Positions 50,547 to 60,100 of a stretch of DNA of 64,000 nt are shown piece after piece. The DNA is from CAVTWH01 sp963850915 (lineage in GTDB: Bacteria > Actinomycetota > Actinomycetes > Mycobacteriales > Micromonosporaceae), in the NCBI GenBank assembly GCA_963850915.1, contig CAWKND010000004.1, positions 1,116,001 to 1,180,000 on the forward strand. The letters run 5' to 3'. Positions within the stretch are counted from its first letter, which is position 1; the number at the start of each line of letters is the position of its first letter. The notes beneath the pieces are model-generated. The model ran no database searches. It saw only the letters and a list, made by a program, of their open reading frames with translations, and was not told the origin of the DNA. Position numbers and translations under genes: made by a program.

Positions 50547-53500
50547 GTGGACTTCTTCCTGCTGGGTCCGTTGGCAGCCGCTGTCGACGGTCGGCCGGTG
50601 TCCCTCGGCCGTACCCGGGAGCAACTGCTTCTCGCGGTGTTGTTGTTGGATATCGGCAAGCCGGTGGAGATCGACCGGTTGATCGATGTGCTCTGGGATG
50701 GCGGTGACCAACCGCGCGATCCCCGTGCGGCGATCTACGTCCACGTATCCAGGCTCCGGCAAGTTCTCGCAGCGGCGTACGAAGGTGCGAACGGTGTCGA
50801 CCCGGAGAGCGGTGTCAGCCTGGAGAGCATCGGCGCGGCGTACGTGCTGCACGCCGACCCGGCAACCATCGACGCGTACCGGTTCACCGGGCTGATCGCC
50901 GAGGCGCGGAGCAGTACCGACCCCCATCGTCGAGCCGACCTCCTCACCCAGGCGCTCGGGTTGTGGCGCGGCGACGCACTGGCCGGACTGGTCTCGAGCG
51001 ACCAACGCGAGCTGCTCTGCCGTGAACTCCACGAACTGCGCATCGGCGCGCTGGAAATGCGGGTGGCAGCCGACCTGGAACTGGGCCGGCACGAAGCGCT
51101 CGTCCCCGAGCTCGTCCGGCTGACGGCCAGCTACCCGACGCGGGAACGGCTCACCGAGGCGCTGATGCTGGCACTGCACCGAACCGGCCGGCAGACCGAT
51201 GCGTTGACCGCCTACGACACGCTCGCGGCCAACCTGGCGGACACCCTCGGTCTCGACCCGGGAGAGGGCCTGCGCCGCCTCCGTACGGCCATCCTTCGCG
51301 ACGATGCCGGCCTTCGATTTGCCGGTACACCGACCGTTGCCGCGTCCGGCGTCACGGGGGCGGCCACCGGGGCGGCCACGACTACGGGCGAGCGCACACC
51401 GCCGGCCACGTTGCCCGCCGCCCCGTTCGGGTTCGTCGGACGGGCCAACGAAATCGGCCAGCTCGACGCGCTCGTCAGCGCCGAGTCCCAGCCGCGGATC
51501 ACGGCGTTGTCGGGCAGCGCCGGGATCGGCAAGACGGCGCTGGTCGTGCACTGGGCGCACCGGACCAGACACCGCTTCCCCGACGGTCAGCTCTATGTCG
51601 ACCTGCGCGGCTTCTCCGGCGCCACCCCGCTGACCCCACTCCAGGCGCTGGGTACGCTGCTCAGCGGCCTCGGTGTGGCGCCCGTCCGGGTACCCGTCGA
51701 CCTGGACGCAGCGGCCGCGCTGTTCCGTACGCTGACGGCCGACCTGCGGGTACTCATCGTGCTGGACAACGCGTACGACATCGCGCAGGTCCGACCGCTA
51801 CTCCCCGGCGGTACCCACTGTTTCACGGTGGTCACCAGCCGCAACGATCTGGACGGCCTGATCGCCCGCGAGGGCGCCCGGCCGATCTCGCTCACCGTGT
51901 TGACCCCGGCGGAATCGGCCGCCCTGCTCACCTCCCTGCTCGGCGAGCACCGTGCCGATCAGGTATCCGAACTGGCCGTCCTCTGCGCCCACCTGCCCCT
52001 GGCGATGCGCATCGCGGCGGCCAACATCGCCGAACGGCGGAGCCTGACCATTGGCGGATACGTGGAGTCGCTGCGCACCGGCGACCGGCTCTCCGCGCTG
52101 CAGGTGGCCGAGGATCCGGAGACGGCGGTACGGGTAGCCTTCGACCTGTCCTACGACAACCTGGATCCGGTGGCCCGCCAGCTGTTCCGGATGATCGGTG
52201 TGGCGCCCGGCCGGGATCTGTCCACCGCGGCGGTGGCTCAGCTCGTCACCGACCACGCGCAGGTCCGCCCGCAGCTGCGCACGCTGCTTCGTCATCACCT
52301 CGTCGAAGAGCCCGAACCCGGTCGGTACAGCATGCACGACCTGCTCCGTGCCTACGCCACCGAACAGTCGGCCGCCGCCGACACGCCGGCGGATCGAGCC
52401 AAGCCGGCCGCCCGACTGCTCGCCCACTACCTCCGCCACGCCCGTGGTGCCGCCGCCGCGGCGTACCCGCACGCGGCTCGACTTCCGGAAGATCCGGGTG
52501 ACCCGGCCGGTGGGGTGGTGTTCCCGGACGCTCCGTCAGCGATGTCGTGGCTGGAGGCGGAGCGGGCGAACCTCACCATGGTCATCCTCAACCCACCGGA
52601 CGGCCTACCCGAGTACGCGTGGCTGCTCGCCGACCAACTGCGTCAGTTCTTCGCCCTCCGCCGGTACGACGACGACTGGCTGAGTACCTCCCACGCCGCC
52701 CGGCGCATCGCGCTCGACGTCGGCGATCGTGCCGGTCTGGCCGCCGCCGAACTCTGCCTCGGCTGGGCGTACCGCTGCACCGGCAGGTACACCGACGCGG
52801 TCGAGCAACTGACCGCCGCGGCCGACTCCAGCCGACGCGTCGACTGGCTGCCCGGACAGGCCACTGCCCGGTCCTACCTCGGCATCGTCCACTCCGACAT
52901 GGGATCGCTGACCGAAGCCACCCGCGCGACGGCCTGGGCGCTGGCGCTCGCCGCTGACCTTCCGCCCCAGACCCGGGGTGCCGTCCACAACAATCACGGG
53001 GTGGTCTGCCTCAATCGGGGCGACAGCCGTGAAGCGGTGGCGCAGTTCAGCCGCGCAGTCGAACTCTTCCGCGACGGTGACTCGCTCGGCGGTACCGGCA
53101 TCGCACTGGTCAATCGCGGCTTCAGCCACCTGCTGCTCGGCGAACACCACGACGCACGCGACGACCTGATCCACGGACTGGTCCTCGGCCGGCGCGGGGG
53201 AGACCGGGTCGGCGAAACGCTGGCGATCACCTCTCTGGCGCTGCTTCGCCTGCACCGCAACGAACTCCGACCCGCCGACCGCCTCGCCCGCGCGGCCGCC
53301 CGGACCGCGCGTGCCGTGGGCGACCAGTTCGTGCTCGCCTACGCGCTGACCGTCCAGGCAGATGTCGCCCGGACCGCCGGAGACCCACAGTTGGCCCTGC
53401 GACTGGGATCGGAGGCGCTCGCCGCGGCTCGTGGGATCACCAACCTCCGGTACGAAATCGAGGCCCTGATCGCGGTCGGCAGCGCCCTGGCTGAACTGGG

Positions 53501-53798
53501 CCAGCACGAAGAAGCGGTGCTACGGCTGGACGACGCGGTACGCATCGCCGAGCAGAGCGGCTACCGCACCTGCCACGCCAAGGCTCTCACCGCTTTGGCC
53601 CGCGCACACTCGGGCAGTACTCACGGACTGGCCGCAACGTACGCCCAGCAGGCGCTGGCCCTGCACCACAGCACCGGGTACGCCTTCGGGCAGACCGAAA
53701 CCCTGCAGTTGCTCACCACGCTGGCCGACCAGCAGGCCAACGCCTCTACCACAACGCCACGGCGGCCGCCGCAATCGGTGGTGCCAACCCGCCCTTAG
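50547..53798 (+). CDS. AfsR/SARP-family transcriptional regulator (BTAD, NB-ARC, TPR)
   Basis: A 1083-aa regulator. Winged-helix DNA-binding domain residues 1-95 (FFLLGPLAAAVDGRPVSLG, IYVHVSRLRQVLAAAY), bacterial transcriptional activation domain to about 250 (LDPGEGLRRLRTAIL), NB-ARC with P-loop SGSAGIGKTAL, Walker B RVLIVLDNAYD and GLPLA-like HLPLAMRIAAAN, then TPR repeats (AELCLGWAYRCTGRYTDAVEQLTAAA). Such proteins activate secondary-metabolite or developmental genes. GTG at 50547 gives the usual N-terminus MDFFLLGPL. The type III PKS region about 10 kb away could be a target, which is only a guess. Confidence 0.9.
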   Translation: MDFFLLGPLAAAVDGRPVSLGRTREQLLLAVLLLDIGKPVEIDRLIDVLWDGGDQPRDPRAAIYVHVSRLRQVLAAAYEGANGVDPESGVSLESIGAAYVLHADPATIDAYRFTGLIAEARSSTDPHRRADLLTQALGLWRGDALAGLVSSDQRELLCRELHELRIGALEMRVAADLELGRHEALVPELVRLTASYPTRERLTEALMLALHRTGRQTDALTAYDTLAANLADTLGLDPGEGLRRLRTAILRDDAGLRFAGTPTVAASGVTGAATGAATTTGERTPPATLPAAPFGFVGRANEIGQLDALVSAESQPRITALSGSAGIGKTALVVHWAHRTRHRFPDGQLYVDLRGFSGATPLTPLQALGTLLSGLGVAPVRVPVDLDAAAALFRTLTADLRVLIVLDNAYDIAQVRPLLPGGTHCFTVVTSRNDLDGLIAREGARPISLTVLTPAESAALLTSLLGEHRADQVSELAVLCAHLPLAMRIAAANIAERRSLTIGGYVESLRTGDRLSALQVAEDPETAVRVAFDLSYDNLDPVARQLFRMIGVAPGRDLSTAAVAQLVTDHAQVRPQLRTLLRHHLVEEPEPGRYSMHDLLRAYATEQSAAADTPADRAKPAARLLAHYLRHARGAAAAAYPHAARLPEDPGDPAGGVVFPDAPSAMSWLEAERANLTMVILNPPDGLPEYAWLLADQLRQFFALRRYDDDWLSTSHAARRIALDVGDRAGLAAAELCLGWAYRCTGRYTDAVEQLTAAADSSRRVDWLPGQATARSYLGIVHSDMGSLTEATRATAWALALAADLPPQTRGAVHNNHGVVCLNRGDSREAVAQFSRAVELFRDGDSLGGTGIALVNRGFSHLLLGEHHDARDDLIHGLVLGRRGGDRVGETLAITSLALLRLHRNELRPADRLARAAARTARAVGDQFVLAYALTVQADVARTAGDPQLALRLGSEALAAARGITNLRYEIEALIAVGSALAELGQHEEAVLRLDDAVRIAEQSGYRTCHAKALTALARAHSGSTHGLAATYAQQALALHHSTGYAFGQTETLQLLTTLADQQANASTTTPRRPPQSVVPTRP

Positions 53799-54751
53799 TG
53801 CAGCGTGCTCAGCAGGCTCACGCGTTCGGTCTCGATCTCGGCCAGGCGCGCGTTGCCCGCTCTTACCTGGGCTGCCAACTGCGAGTCCAGCTGCTTCACC
53901 CGGGCCGCGGCGGCGGCGATCCGTACCTGGGCCTGTTTGATGTGATCGCGCACCTTGAGGTGGGAGAAGATGTTGTCGAACCAGATGTCGAAGAACCGGG
54001 TGGTGTCACTGATCGCCGGTCCCAGTGTGGCCACCGGCAGCCCGGCCACGTCGGCCAGTTCGGTACGCAGGATGGTCAGCTGCTGATCGGCAACGGCGGC
54101 AGCCCGCGCGGCGTCGTCGAGCCGGTTGTGCTTGATGGCGCTGGCGATCACGTCGCCCCTCCCGAAGGTGTCATACGTCGACCAGCTGCCGGCACTGGCC
54201 AGCTTGTCGCGAACCTCGCCGAGCGCGAACGCGGCCCGGCTGGCCGCCTGGGCCGCCTGTGCCAACTCCCGCGTCTCCGAGATGAGTCGACCCCGCTCCT
54301 CGGCAAGCTCCAGCAGCCGGCGACCACGCGGGTCGGCCGAGGTGGTCAACGCCTGCTCCTTCTCCACCACCACCGCCTGGTACCTGGCCGGCGCTGCAGC
54401 CAGCTCCACCAACCGGGTCTGAGCGGCGGAGTGCTCCTGCCGTACCGCCTCGAGCCGGGCACCGGCCTCGGCGACCCGGAAACGGGCCGCCTCGGCCTCG
54501 GCCCGCTCCCGTTCCAGCGACTCGCTACGGCTGCCGCGAAGGGCGGCGAGCACGCTGGTCATCGAGAGGTTCGCCAACCGCTCGACGTCACGCTGCTCGT
54601 CCGCCGCCTGCGCCTGTCGGCTGGTCAACTCGCGCTCCAACCCGGACATCCGCGCCTTCAGCTCTGCGGATCGGTTCTGCGTCAACAGGTACTCGCGGAG
54701 TGCCTCGGCCGCGGCGGCGAAGCGTTGTTCGAGGTCGTTCACCTGATCCAT
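53795..54751 (-). CDS. Coiled-coil hypothetical protein
   Basis: A 318-aa soluble, highly helical protein. Residues 1-190 are coiled coil rich in Ala, Glu and Arg (ELTSRQAQAADEQRDVERL, ESLERERAEAEAARFRVAEA). A globular part (WSTYDTFGRGDVIASAIKHNRLDDA, TTRFFDIWFDNIFSHLKVRDHIKQA) and a final helix follow. I know of similar uncharacterised bacterial proteins with the same FDIWFDN motif but no function. Its stop overlaps the SARP stop by four bases, tail to tail. Confidence 0.75.
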   Translation of the reverse strand: MDQVNDLEQRFAAAAEALREYLLTQNRSAELKARMSGLERELTSRQAQAADEQRDVERLANLSMTSVLAALRGSRSESLERERAEAEAARFRVAEAGARLEAVRQEHSAAQTRLVELAAAPARYQAVVVEKEQALTTSADPRGRRLLELAEERGRLISETRELAQAAQAASRAAFALGEVRDKLASAGSWSTYDTFGRGDVIASAIKHNRLDDAARAAAVADQQLTILRTELADVAGLPVATLGPAISDTTRFFDIWFDNIFSHLKVRDHIKQAQVRIAAAAARVKQLDSQLAAQVRAGNARLAEIETERVSLLSTLH

Positions 54752-54783
54752 TGCAGCAGCTCAGGACAACACCACCGGGACGG

Positions 54784-55818
54784 TCAGGGCGCCGGCTGCC
54801 AGCCGACTGCGGGGCCGAGCGTGGTTGCCATGTCGGTGAGGATCTGCACGTAGTCGTCGTGGTCGAAGGTGAATGGCAGGGCGAACGCGACTTCGTCGAT
54901 CTCCCGGAACGCGGCGTGCTCGTAGAGGCGTTCGGCGATCTCGGCGCTGCTGCCGACGAAGTCCGGCGCGAACATCATCCGGGCTGGCCCCTGCGGAGTG
55001 GCGGTACGTGGCGTCCGGCGCTGGGCGTACTCGGTGTACTTCGCGCGTTGGCTTGCGGTGGCGTTGTCGGTGGGGATGACCACCAGCCCCTGGGAGACCC
55101 GTGCCCGGTCGCCGTCGGGGTGGTGGGCGCGGAAGGTACGGATGTGGGAGAGCTGGATGTCGGCGAAGTCCTCCGACTCCTCGGCCTTCACCACGCTGCT
55201 GGTCAGGAAGTTCATTCCCTGCTCGCCGGCCCAGCTGGCCGAGCGCAGGCTGGCGCCGCCGTACCACATGCGCCGGCCCAGGCCGGGGGAGTGCGGCTGG
55301 ACACGGTCGGAGTACACCTCGAAGCCCTCGGTACCGCGCAGTTCGGTCACCGGTTCGCCCCGGACGAAGCTGAGCAGCCGCCGTACCCGCTCGTAGCTGA
55401 AGTCCTCGAGCTGCGCCGTGTCCGGGTAGAGGGCGTGACTGAGCTCGTCGTAGTGGATCGGTGGGCCGACGCTGACGCCCGGGTTGAGCCGTCCTCCCGA
55501 GAGGATGTCCACTGTGGCCAGGTCTTCGGCCAGTCGCAGCGGATTCTCCCAGCCGAGCGGGGTGACCGCGGTACCCAGCTCGATGCGGCTGGTGCGCTGT
55601 GTCGCCGCGGCCAGGACGGCGACCGGTGAGGAGATGCCGTACTGCAGGTGGCGGTGGCGTACCCAGGCACTGTCGAAGCCCAGCCGCTCACCCAGCTCGA
55701 TGATCTCCAGGGTTGCCTCGTGGCCGCGGCGCGGATCGGCCTCGTCGAACAGGCCGATGGTGAGGAAGCCCAACTTCTTCAGGGGCTGCGACGGCAGCGG
55801 CACGGGATCCTCCATCAT
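54784..55818 (-). CDS. LLM-class flavin-dependent oxidoreductase
   Basis: A luciferase-like F420/FMN monooxygenase of about 344 aa from the ATG at 55818. LGFLTIGLFDEADPRRGHEATLEII, GFDSAWVRHRHLQYGISSP, IELGTAVTPLGWENPLRLAEDLATVDILSGGRLNPGVSVG and RRMWYGGASLRSASWAGEQGMNFL are typical for the family. No ribosome site is obvious before 55818 and a longer frame reaches 55938. It lies 32 bp after the coiled-coil gene on the same strand, so the two may be co-transcribed. Substrate is unknown. Confidence 0.85.
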   Translation of the reverse strand: MMEDPVPLPSQPLKKLGFLTIGLFDEADPRRGHEATLEIIELGERLGFDSAWVRHRHLQYGISSPVAVLAAATQRTSRIELGTAVTPLGWENPLRLAEDLATVDILSGGRLNPGVSVGPPIHYDELSHALYPDTAQLEDFSYERVRRLLSFVRGEPVTELRGTEGFEVYSDRVQPHSPGLGRRMWYGGASLRSASWAGEQGMNFLTSSVVKAEESEDFADIQLSHIRTFRAHHPDGDRARVSQGLVVIPTDNATASQRAKYTEYAQRRTPRTATPQGPARMMFAPDFVGSSAEIAERLYEHAAFREIDEVAFALPFTFDHDDYVQILTDMATTLGPAVGWQPAP

Positions 55819-55928
55819 CACGCAGGCAGTGCCGGGCATCGGCGCTGCTTCGATTGTCCCAAGCAGCGCCGCGGGCAACGCACCGGGCAGTGCCGCGGCG
55901 GGGGTACCCGGATGGGAGAATCCGCTGC

Positions 55929-57584
55929 GTGGCCGCAACCCTGGCGGCGGAGCACACCGCCGCCACCCCCGTCTCCACCCGCCGGTACGGCTTGTCCACT
56001 CTGCTGGCGCTGCTGTTCGGCACTGTCGGGGTCGGCTACCGGGCGGCCATGCTGGTCCTGCATACGCCGCTCACCAACAGCGACGAGTCGATGATGGGGC
56101 TGGCCGGCCGGCACATCGCGGAGGGGCGCGACTTCCCGTTCTTCTACTACGGCCAGCACTACATGGGGACGATCGAGGCGTACCTCGCGGTGCCGGGCTT
56201 CGCCCTCTTCGGCTCGTCCGTGCTGGCGCTGCGCGCCCCGCTGCTGCTCTGTTACGCCGCGTTCCTGCTCTTCAGCTACCAGCTCACCCGCCGGGTGTAC
56301 GGCGCCTGGCCGGCCACCGCCACCGTGGGGATCTTGGCGCTCGGCTCCGAGTTCGTGCTCCGGGAGCAGTTGCTGGCCCGGGGCGGCTACCCCGAGCTGC
56401 TCGCCATGGGAGCGGGGCTGCTGCTGCTCACGGTACGGCTGGCCAGCGGGGCGGTACGGCACCGGCTGGTCGCCTTCGCCGTCTGGGGGCTGGTCGCCGG
56501 CCTGTTGCTCTGGGACGACTGGCTCATCGCCCCGTACCTGTTGGCCGCCGGCGTCGTCCTGGTGGCCCGCTGCCGGCGTGAGCTGCTGGGCTGGGCGGGG
56601 CCGCTGCTCGTCGGCGGCCTGCTGGTCGGCCTGCTGCCGGGGGTACCCGGAAATCTCAACCCCAGTGACGGCAACACCTGGCGCGACTTCCGCGCCCTGA
56701 ACGGCGGCGGCTCCGCGACCCTGCACCAGCACCTGTCCGCCGGCATCGGCACCGGGGTACCGCTAGCCACCGGCCTGTGCCAGCCGAACCACTGCGGCCG
56801 GCCCGAGCAGGCGTGGAGCTACGTCTACCTGGCGCTGCTCGTACTCGCCACCGTGCTCGCGGCGCTGGCGCTGCGGCGGGCCAGCCGGTCAGAGGAGCGC
56901 GTTGTCGCCTTGACCCAGCTGGTACTCGCCGGAGCGGCACTGTTGACCGTGGTGCTCTACGTGCGCAGTGGCAGCGCAGCCGCGGTAGCCATCGAATCCG
57001 CGCGGTACCTGGCGTGCCTGCAGCTCTCCACCGCCGCCGCGCTGTGGCCGCTGTGGCTGCTGGCTCTCCGGCTGACCCGAACCTCGTTGGTCGACCGGGT
57101 CACCGGCGCGCTGGGCATCGTGGTGCTGGTCGCACTGGTGGCCGTGATGCTGATCGCGAGCGCCGGGCAGGTACGCGTCGCGCCAGCCAACCGGAGCATC
57201 GATACGCAGCTGACCAATCTCGGCCGGGAACTGGAGCGGCGCGGCATCACCCGGGTGTACAGCGAGTACTGGACCTGTGGCCGGCTCATCTTCCAGACCC
57301 GCGAGCGGGTGGCCTGCGCGGCGCTCAAATCGGGGCTGGTCGCGGGCCAGGACCGCTATCCGGCGTACCGCACCGAGGTGCAGGCCGCCCCGTCCCCCGC
57401 CTACGTGGTGCCGACCGGGCGGGAAGCCACCACCTGGACCTCCGACTGGCTGCGCGGTGAGCTCGACAGCTACCTGCGCCAGCACGCTGTCGCGGTCGCC
57501 GTCACCGTGCTGCCCGGGTACCTCATCTACCAACCCGCCGAGCGCATCGGACTGCCGTTGCCCGCCGCTCCAGCACACCGGTGA
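55929..57584 (+). CDS. GT-C-like membrane glycosyltransferase-type protein
   Basis: A polytopic membrane protein of about 551 aa. It starts from the GTG at 55929, after GGGAG. About ten membrane segments are present, with the first loop carrying TNSDESMMGLAGRHIAEGRDFPFFYYGQHYMGTIEAYL. Its acidic residues sit where GT39/GT83 enzymes hold their catalytic Asp/Glu. A hydrophilic C-terminal domain follows (RELERRGITRVYSEYWTCGRLIFQTRERVACAAL). Likely it uses a polyprenyl-phosphate sugar on the outer face. Whether it is active is unproven. Confidence 0.72.
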   Translation: MAATLAAEHTAATPVSTRRYGLSTLLALLFGTVGVGYRAAMLVLHTPLTNSDESMMGLAGRHIAEGRDFPFFYYGQHYMGTIEAYLAVPGFALFGSSVLALRAPLLLCYAAFLLFSYQLTRRVYGAWPATATVGILALGSEFVLREQLLARGGYPELLAMGAGLLLLTVRLASGAVRHRLVAFAVWGLVAGLLLWDDWLIAPYLLAAGVVLVARCRRELLGWAGPLLVGGLLVGLLPGVPGNLNPSDGNTWRDFRALNGGGSATLHQHLSAGIGTGVPLATGLCQPNHCGRPEQAWSYVYLALLVLATVLAALALRRASRSEERVVALTQLVLAGAALLTVVLYVRSGSAAAVAIESARYLACLQLSTAAALWPLWLLALRLTRTSLVDRVTGALGIVVLVALVAVMLIASAGQVRVAPANRSIDTQLTNLGRELERRGITRVYSEYWTCGRLIFQTRERVACAALKSGLVAGQDRYPAYRTEVQAAPSPAYVVPTGREATTWTSDWLRGELDSYLRQHAVAVAVTVLPGYLIYQPAERIGLPLPAAPAHR

Positions 57585-57654
57585 TCGCCCCTGCGGCCAG
57601 GACTGCCGGATTGGCACTCGAGTGGGTGGGACACCAACCCCTAGGATCATGATC

Positions 57655-58494
57655 ATGGAACTCCTGCGGTACGCCGCGTTCAGTACCGATCCGGCCGGCG
57701 GCAACCCGGCCGGTGTCGTACTGGATGCCAGCGGGCTCGGCGACGCGGAGATGCAGCGGGTGGCCGCCGACGTCGGGTACTCCGAAACCGCCTTCCTCGT
57801 ACCCGGCGCGGAGGGGCACTTCGAGGTGCGCTACTTCAGCCCAAAGGCGGAAGTCCCGTTCTGCGGCCACGCGACCATCGCGTCGGCAGCCGCCTACGCC
57901 GAGCGGTACGGCCCCGGGGCCTTGCAGTTGCACACCCGCGCCGGTCTGGTCGAGGTCTCCACCGAGGTACGGGCGGACGGCACCATCACCGCCACGCTGA
58001 TCAGTGTCGAACCGCAGACCAGGCCGATCTCCGCCGGCGACCTTACCGAGCTGCTCGCAGCGCTGCGCTGGATGCCGGGGGAGCTGGACCCGGCGCTGCC
58101 GCCACGGGTTGCCTTTGCCGGGGCGTGGCATCCCATCGTGGCCGCCGCGAGCCGCGAACGCCTGGCCCGACTGGACTACGACATGGCGGCGCTGGCCAGC
58201 CTGATGGCCCAACGCGACTGGACAACCATCGACCTGGTCTACCGCGAGTCCGCGCAGGTATTCCACGCGCGCAACCCTTTCCCGCCCGGCGGCGTCGTCG
58301 AGGATCCCGCGACCGGTGCGGCAGCCGCGGCGTTCGGTGGCTACCTGCGCGAACTGGGTCTGGTGACGCCACCCGCCACGGTCACCGTCTACCAGGGCCA
58401 GGACATGGGGCGGCCGAGCCTGCTGACCATAGAGATCCCCGCCCAACCCGGTAGCGGGATCGCGGTGACCGGCGCCGCCATTGCCCTCGCCTGA
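57655..58494 (+). CDS. PhzF-family isomerase/epimerase-like protein
   Basis: A 279-aa PhzF-fold protein. N-terminal YAAFSTDPAGGNPAGVV, catalytic glutamate E44 in GYSETAFLV, then VRYFSPKAEVPFCGHATIA with CGHAT at 70-74, and the second lobe with VEDPATGAAAAAFGGYLRE. PhzF proteins isomerise small metabolites; most are not phenazine enzymes. ATG at 57655 is preferred to 57649. It follows the membrane glycosyltransferase gene by 70 bp. Confidence 0.9.
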   Translation: MELLRYAAFSTDPAGGNPAGVVLDASGLGDAEMQRVAADVGYSETAFLVPGAEGHFEVRYFSPKAEVPFCGHATIASAAAYAERYGPGALQLHTRAGLVEVSTEVRADGTITATLISVEPQTRPISAGDLTELLAALRWMPGELDPALPPRVAFAGAWHPIVAAASRERLARLDYDMAALASLMAQRDWTTIDLVYRESAQVFHARNPFPPGGVVEDPATGAAAAAFGGYLRELGLVTPPATVTVYQGQDMGRPSLLTIEIPAQPGSGIAVTGAAIALA

Positions 58495-58520
58495 CTCCGG
58501 CCGCCGCTGCGGTTGTCACG

Positions 58521-59387
58521 TCACGTGGCCCACGACGGGACGAGCTGGCCCAGGCGGGCCGGGGCGGTCAGCGAGTGGATCGCTGTGACACGACCGTCGG
58601 CGACCGTGAAGGCCATCACCGTGATTGGTCGTCCGGCAACGGTGACGAGTACGCCGGGGGCGCCGTCCACGAGAGCCGGATGTACCACCGCGTCTGGGCG
58701 CGCGTACCTCGTCGCCTGGGCCGCGATCTGGGCGGCGCCGCGGATGACGACGCTCCCCTCGGGGCCCTGTGCCCGCATTTCGACGTCGGGGGCGAGCACG
58801 CCCAGCAGTCCGGCGACATCGCCCCGGCCGGCCGCCGCGAAGAACGCGTCGACGACGTCCCGGCCGGCGGCATGGGCATCGGCTGTCGGGGCACCCAGCC
58901 GCAGCCGACCCCTGGCCCGGCTGGCCAGCATCTTGGTGGCTGCGGTGCTCCGGCCGAGGATGGCCGCGATCGCATCGAACGGGACGTCGAAGATGTCGTG
59001 CAGTACGAACGACACCCGTTCCGCCGGCGTGAGGGCGTCCATGACGACGTAGAGCGCGAGGCCGACGGACTCGGCGAGCAGAGCCTGCTGCTCGGGATCG
59101 GTCCGGGCGTCCGCTTCCCGGGGCAGCGCGCCGACGTCGAGTTCGAGCGGCTGCTCGCCCCGTACGCCGCGCCGGCGTAGGGCGTCCAGGCAGATCCTGC
59201 CGGTCACCGTGGTCAGCCAGCCGCGCAGGTCCGCGATGCCGGCGCCACCGGTCCGGGCGAGCCGCAGCCACGCCTCCTGGACGGCGTCATCCGCGTCGGC
59301 GTGCGAGGCGAGCATCCGGAACGCGATCGCGTGCAGATAAGGGCGCTGGGTCTCGAACTCCGCGGCGAGCTCTTCCTCATCGGTCAC
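58521..59387 (-). CDS. ECF41-type sigma factor with C-terminal SnoaL-like domain
   Basis: A 288-aa ECF sigma factor. Region 2 (YLHAIAFRMLASHADADDAVQEAWLRL, LRGWLTTVTGRICLDALR), region 4 (ALTPAERVSFVLHDIFDVPFDAIAAILGRSTAATKMLASRARGRL), then a SnoaL-like extension of about 110 residues (VVDAFFAAAGRGDVAGLLGVLAPDVEM). This layout is ECF41, where the extension controls activity in place of an anti-sigma factor. GTG at 59387 has GGAG four bases upstream. It is divergent from a carboxymuconolactone-decarboxylase gene, the usual ECF41 partner. Confidence 0.9.
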   Translation of the reverse strand: MTDEEELAAEFETQRPYLHAIAFRMLASHADADDAVQEAWLRLARTGGAGIADLRGWLTTVTGRICLDALRRRGVRGEQPLELDVGALPREADARTDPEQQALLAESVGLALYVVMDALTPAERVSFVLHDIFDVPFDAIAAILGRSTAATKMLASRARGRLRLGAPTADAHAAGRDVVDAFFAAAGRGDVAGLLGVLAPDVEMRAQGPEGSVVIRGAAQIAAQATRYARPDAVVHPALVDGAPGVLVTVAGRPITVMAFTVADGRVTAIHSLTAPARLGQLVPSWAT

Positions 59388-59410
59388 GGTTCTCCTTGGC
59401 GTACAGCGGG

Positions 59411-59437
59411 TGTCACTACCAGGACGCAGCGCGCGCC
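59411..59437 (+). promoter_or_regulatory. Putative ECF41 promoter
   Basis: TGTCACT (59411-59417), a 16-bp spacer, then CGCC (59434-59437). The reported ECF41 promoter is TGTCACA-16-CGTC, so seven-base and four-base elements each differ by one position and the spacing is exact. It points toward the AhpD-like gene, whose start is 111 bp downstream. Confidence 0.55.
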
Positions 59438-59442
59438 GCTGA

Positions 59443-59466
59443 GGTAACGGGCGGGCCGGCGTTACC
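59443..59466. promoter_or_regulatory. Inverted repeat in the leader of the AhpD-like gene
   Basis: GGTAACG (59443-59449) and CGTTACC (59460-59466) form a perfect 7-bp inverted repeat with a 10-bp GC-rich spacer, just downstream of the predicted ECF41 promoter. It may be an operator or an mRNA hairpin. Nothing else is visible in this leader. Confidence 0.4.
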
Positions 59467-59548
59467 TTCCGCCCCGGCCGGCCGTCGTAGTGCCGTCCCG
59501 GACGTCGCAGTGCCGTCCACCGAGCCAACCCCGATCCCTGGAGAAGAG

Positions 59549-60004
59549 ATGACCGCACGCATCCAGAACACCGCAAGCCAACCTGACATCACGAAAGGCG
59601 TCCAGCATCTCTACAAGGAGGTGTACGCCGGCGGCGTACCACCGCAGACCCTCGAGCTGGTACACCTGCGGGTGAGCCAGATCAACGGCTGCAGCGCCTG
59701 TGTCGACGCCGGCGCCACCACCGCGACCAAGGCCGGTGTCAGTACCGAAAAGCTAATCACCCTCGCGGCCTGGTACGAGAACCCGCTCTTCGACGACGCC
59801 GAGCGGGCAGCGCTGGCGCTCGCCGAGGCCGCGACCCGGCTCGCCGACCGGCCGGGTGCGGTCACCGACGAGATCTGGGCCGAGGCTGCGAGCCACTACG
59901 ACGAGCGGCAGCTCGGGGCCGTGGTACTGATGGTGGCGATCACCAACTTCTTCAACCGCGTCAACACCACCTTGCGGGTACCCGCCGGGACAAGGTGGGA
60001 CTGA
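59549..60004 (+). CDS. Carboxymuconolactone decarboxylase / AhpD-like protein
   Basis: A 151-aa all-helical protein of the CMD/AhpD family. The core VHLRVSQINGCSACVDAGATTATKAG contains the CxxC pair with the following acidic/His-type position, usually linked to peroxide reduction or thiol redox chemistry. AhpD-like features continue (TNFFNRVNTTLRVP). ATG follows GGAGAAGAG. It is divergent from the ECF41 sigma factor and has an ECF41-like promoter, so it is the expected target. Confidence 0.9.
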   Translation: MTARIQNTASQPDITKGVQHLYKEVYAGGVPPQTLELVHLRVSQINGCSACVDAGATTATKAGVSTEKLITLAAWYENPLFDDAERAALALAEAATRLADRPGAVTDEIWAEAASHYDERQLGAVVLMVAITNFFNRVNTTLRVPAGTRWD

Positions 60005-60100
60005 CCGGGCGAGCGTTGATCGCCACCTCGCTGGCAACCCATGCGGTCCGGTAGCGGCGCGCCGGCCACGCTACCGTCGCGGAGCGCTGGCTAGGCTGCG

